Below the pieces are notes generated by a model that was given only the letters and a program-made list of their open reading frames with translations, had not been told where the DNA came from and searched no databases. 64,000 nt of DNA from JAVBKV01 sp031553885. GTDB taxonomy: Bacteria; Bacteroidota; Bacteroidia; Bacteroidales; Azobacteroidaceae. A program made the translations under genes and the position numbers. How positions within the stretch are numbered: the first letter of the stretch is position 1; every line of letters starts with the position of its first letter. Shown here piece by piece: positions 61,569 through 64,000 of the stretch. The stretch is from the NCBI GenBank assembly GCA_031553885.1, contig JAVBKV010000011.1:1-64000 (forward strand), read 5' to 3'.

Positions 61569-62588
61569 ATGGACAATTACGATATCAGGAATCAACGGAT
61601 CAATGACAAGGAAAAAGAGTTCGAAAATGCACTCCGTCCGTTGTCTTTCAAGGGTTTCAACGGACAGGACAAGATCGTTGAAAACCTGAAGGTATTCGTC
61701 ACAGCCGCCCGGATGCGATCGGAAGCACTCGACCATGTACTGCTTCACGGACCTCCCGGACTAGGTAAAACTACCTTATCCAATATCATTGCCAATGAAT
61801 TGAATGTAGGATTCAAGATTACTTCCGGACCGGTACTGGATAAACCCGGAGACCTGGCCGGCGTATTGACCTCATTGGAAAAAAATGATGTCCTGTTTAT
61901 CGACGAAATCCATCGCCTGAGTCCGGTTGTGGAAGAGTACTTGTATTCGGCCATGGAGGATTACCGGATCGACATTATGATCGACAAAGGCCCCAGCGCC
62001 CGATCAATTCAGATTGAACTGGAACCGTTCACCCTGGTTGGAGCCACCACCCGGAGCGGATTACTGACTGCACCTCTGAGGGCCCGGTTCGGAATCAACC
62101 TGCACCTGGAATATTACGATATTGAGACACTGACTTCCATCGTCCAACGTTCAGCAAACATCCTGGATGTACCCTGCAGCGACAGTGCCGCTGTAGAAAT
62201 TGCTTCCCGCAGCCGGGGAACCCCCCGGATTTGCAACGCCCTGTTACGACGGGTACGCGATTTTGCGCAGGTCAAAGGCAGCGGCAAGATCGATAAAGAA
62301 ATCGCTTGTTTCGCATTAGAAGCGTTGAATATCGACAAATACGGACTGGACGAAATCGACAACAAAATACTATGTACCATCATCGATAAATTCAATGGCG
62401 GACCGGTAGGAATCACCACCATTGCTACAGCATTGGGAGAAGATTCCGGAACAATCGAAGAAGTTTACGAACCCTTCCTGATCAAGGAAGGGTTTCTGAA
62501 ACGGACTCCCCGGGGAAGAGAAGTGACCCCCTTGGCCTATCAGCACCTGGGAAGAAGCCGTACCGAACAACAAGGATACCTTTTTTAA
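61569..62588 (+). CDS. ruvB: Holliday junction branch-migration ATPase RuvB
   Basis: Hexameric AAA+ motor that, with RuvA, moves Holliday junctions in recombination and repair. 339 residues, normal length. Walker A GPPGLGKTT (residues 61-69), Walker B VLFIDEIHRLSP, arginine-finger region GATTRSGLLTAPLRARFGI and C-terminal winged helix (FLIKEGFLKRTPRGREVTPL). Its TAA stop merges into an inverted-repeat element that separates it from the flippase gene. Confidence 0.97.
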   Translation: MDNYDIRNQRINDKEKEFENALRPLSFKGFNGQDKIVENLKVFVTAARMRSEALDHVLLHGPPGLGKTTLSNIIANELNVGFKITSGPVLDKPGDLAGVLTSLEKNDVLFIDEIHRLSPVVEEYLYSAMEDYRIDIMIDKGPSARSIQIELEPFTLVGATTRSGLLTAPLRARFGINLHLEYYDIETLTSIVQRSANILDVPCSDSAAVEIASRSRGTPRICNALLRRVRDFAQVKGSGKIDKEIACFALEALNIDKYGLDEIDNKILCTIIDKFNGGPVGITTIATALGEDSGTIEEVYEPFLIKEGFLKRTPRGREVTPLAYQHLGRSRTEQQGYLF

Positions 62589-62676
62589 TTAAGAATTAAA
62601 AATGAAGAATTAAGAATTATCACCTGAAACATTCAATCAGCAACTCTTAATTTTTAGTTTTTAATTTTTAATTTTC
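62587..62676. repeat. Heptamer inverted-repeat element, ruvB-flippase gap
   Basis: Left arm 62587-62620 (TAATTAA, GAATTAA, AAATGAA, GAATTAA, GAATTAT), loop of about 22 nt, right arm about 62643-62676. It begins at the ruvB stop codon and ends about 4 nt before the next ATG. The only complete copy on plus-strand genes in the window. Confidence 0.8.
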
Positions 62677-62679
62677 TTT

Positions 62680-64000
62680 ATGGCTGGAACGAAATCGCTA
62701 GTAAAAGATAGTGTCATTTACGGAGGCACTACCATCATACAAAAAATGATCAGTTGGTTACTGATTTATCTTTTTACCCGTACCCTCACAAAGGGAGAGG
62801 TTGGAATGATGACCAACCTGTACGCGTATGTGGCTGTAATCATGGTCTTCCTTACCTTCGGTATGGAAACCGGTTTTTTTCGCTTCGTCAATAAAGAGAT
62901 TAAAGAGCAGGCCTACCGGGTGTATTCTACAGTTTTAATATTGGTCGGTATTTTTGTCCTGATTTTCGAATTTGTTTGTCTCTTCTTTCTACCCGACATC
63001 CGCTCCTGGCTCTGGAAAGATGAGATCCCCGGAGAATACATCCGACTGGTCATTATCATTATAGGAATGGATGCATTCAGCGCAATTCCGTTTGTTTTAT
63101 TACGATATAAAAAAAGGCCCATACGATTTGGCATATTAAAACTACTAAATGTAGTCCTATACACGATTTTTTGTCTTTTCTTCCTCGTTGTCTGCCCCTG
63201 GATCAATAAACACCAGCCTCAACTCATTGCCTGGTTCTGGAGGGAAGAAGGCTGGCTTGTTTATGTACTTTTTTCCAACTTACTGGCAACAGGCATTCAA
63301 ACGGCTTGTTTATTACCGGAACTGCTTGGCTTCAAATATAGCTTTGACCGAAAACTGGCCAAATCTATCCTCAAATACTGTTCTCCTTTGGTTATTATGG
63401 GACTTGCAGGAATGAGCAATCAGGTTGTAGACAAGTTGGTTTTTCCGGTAGTATACCCCAACAAAGATCTCGTATTCGATGAATTAGGCATTTACAGCGG
63501 ATGTTTTAAAATTGCTATGATCATGATGATGTTCACTCAGGCATTCCGTTATGCCTACGAACCTTTTGTTTTTGAAAAAAGTAAAGACAGTAATTCGAAA
63601 CAATCCTATGCGGATGTCATGAAATATTTTATACAATTGGGATTACTGATCTTTTTAGGAGTGATGTTCTATCTCGACATCATCAAACATTTTGTCCCAT
63701 CCGAGTACTTTTCAGGACTGCCAGTTGTTCCCATCGTCCTGATCGGAGAATTGTTTTTTGCAATCTATTTTAACCTGTCTATCTGGTACAAGCTCAATGA
63801 CAAAACGTATTGGGGAGCTATTTTCTCCACCATTGGATTTGTTATCATCATCGGGATCAACATTCTGTTTATTCCGAAATACAGTTACATGGCCTGCGCC
63901 TGGGCATCTTTTATCGGAAACGGTGTAATTATGCTGATTTCCTATTTCATCGGACAACGGGAATATCGCATTCGATACGACCTGAAAACCATCGGATTAT
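62680..64000 (+). CDS. Polysaccharide flippase-like membrane protein (partial)
   Basis: Multi-pass inner-membrane protein of the oligosaccharide flippase (Wzx/MurJ/MATE-like, MOP) superfamily. 440 residues are visible from the ATG at 62680; the C-terminus is beyond the window. It starts MAGTKSLVKDSVIYGGTTII with the family's amphipathic first segment, followed by about a dozen hydrophobic helices. Conserved-looking features are SNQVVDKLVFPVVYPN and FTQAFRYAYEPFVFEKSKDS, seen in Bacteroidota flippases of this branch. The substrate (LPS, capsule or lipid-linked precursor) is unknown. Confidence 0.85.
   Translation, partial: MAGTKSLVKDSVIYGGTTIIQKMISWLLIYLFTRTLTKGEVGMMTNLYAYVAVIMVFLTFGMETGFFRFVNKEIKEQAYRVYSTVLILVGIFVLIFEFVCLFFLPDIRSWLWKDEIPGEYIRLVIIIIGMDAFSAIPFVLLRYKKRPIRFGILKLLNVVLYTIFCLFFLVVCPWINKHQPQLIAWFWREEGWLVYVLFSNLLATGIQTACLLPELLGFKYSFDRKLAKSILKYCSPLVIMGLAGMSNQVVDKLVFPVVYPNKDLVFDELGIYSGCFKIAMIMMMFTQAFRYAYEPFVFEKSKDSNSKQSYADVMKYFIQLGLLIFLGVMFYLDIIKHFVPSEYFSGLPVVPIVLIGELFFAIYFNLSIWYKLNDKTYWGAIFSTIGFVIIIGINILFIPKYSYMACAWASFIGNGVIMLISYFIGQREYRIRYDLKTIGL

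Overview
The window is chromosomal DNA of a member of the order Bacteroidales (phylum Bacteroidota). The evidence is SusC/SusD pairs, TonB-dependent receptors with an N-terminal carboxypeptidase-like domain, a DUF4249 lipoprotein, a DUF5683 protein, a type IX secretion sorting domain, and promoters of the Bacteroides type (-33 TTTG, about 19-20 bp, -7 TAnnTTTG). I cannot fix the genus; a gut-type Bacteroidales outside Bacteroides sensu stricto would fit. No insertion sequence, tRNA, rRNA or CRISPR array was seen.

Layout. 1-12.2 kb is housekeeping: a DsbD-type reductase cut by the window edge, alaS, an M23 peptidase, a MerR-type regulator, a SpoT-type ppGpp enzyme, a LysM transglycosylase, a DUF5683 protein and parB-parA. 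12.3-18.3 kb holds two TonB-dependent receptors around a DUF4249 lipoprotein. 18.6-21.2 kb is an AT-rich island with a MACPF lipoprotein divergent from a PAS-LuxR regulator; an 18-bp perfect palindrome lies between them. 21.2-41.4 kb is eno followed by one unbroken minus-strand run of 34 genes, from rpsL, rpsG and fusA through the S10, spc and alpha blocks to rplQ. It has consensus-like promoters at the top and a strong terminator at the end.

41.9-59.1 kb is carbohydrate metabolism. A DUF1080 protein and a Tat-exported Gfo/Idh/MocA oxidoreductase form a two-gene unit with its own terminator. Then come two tandem SusC/SusD pairs with a small lipoprotein, closed by a terminator; a Cys-rich lipoprotein with a possible papain-like C-terminus; a GH51 arabinofuranosidase; and a polysaccharide-deacetylase-like protein. 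59.2-60.8 kb is a decayed type IX-secreted Ig-domain protein with three in-frame stops. 60.9-64 kb has upp, ruvB and a polysaccharide flippase running off the end.

The least expected structure is a family of intercistronic elements about 90-100 bp long. Each is an imperfect inverted repeat whose arms are tandem 7-mers (RAATKRA; a 9-mer in one copy). Nine two-armed copies occur, seven of them inside the ribosomal-protein operon. Nearly all start at the upstream stop codon, and most fill the gap to within about 5-12 nt of the next start codon. They account for every large gap in that operon except the one before rpsD, which looks like an S4 autoregulatory leader.
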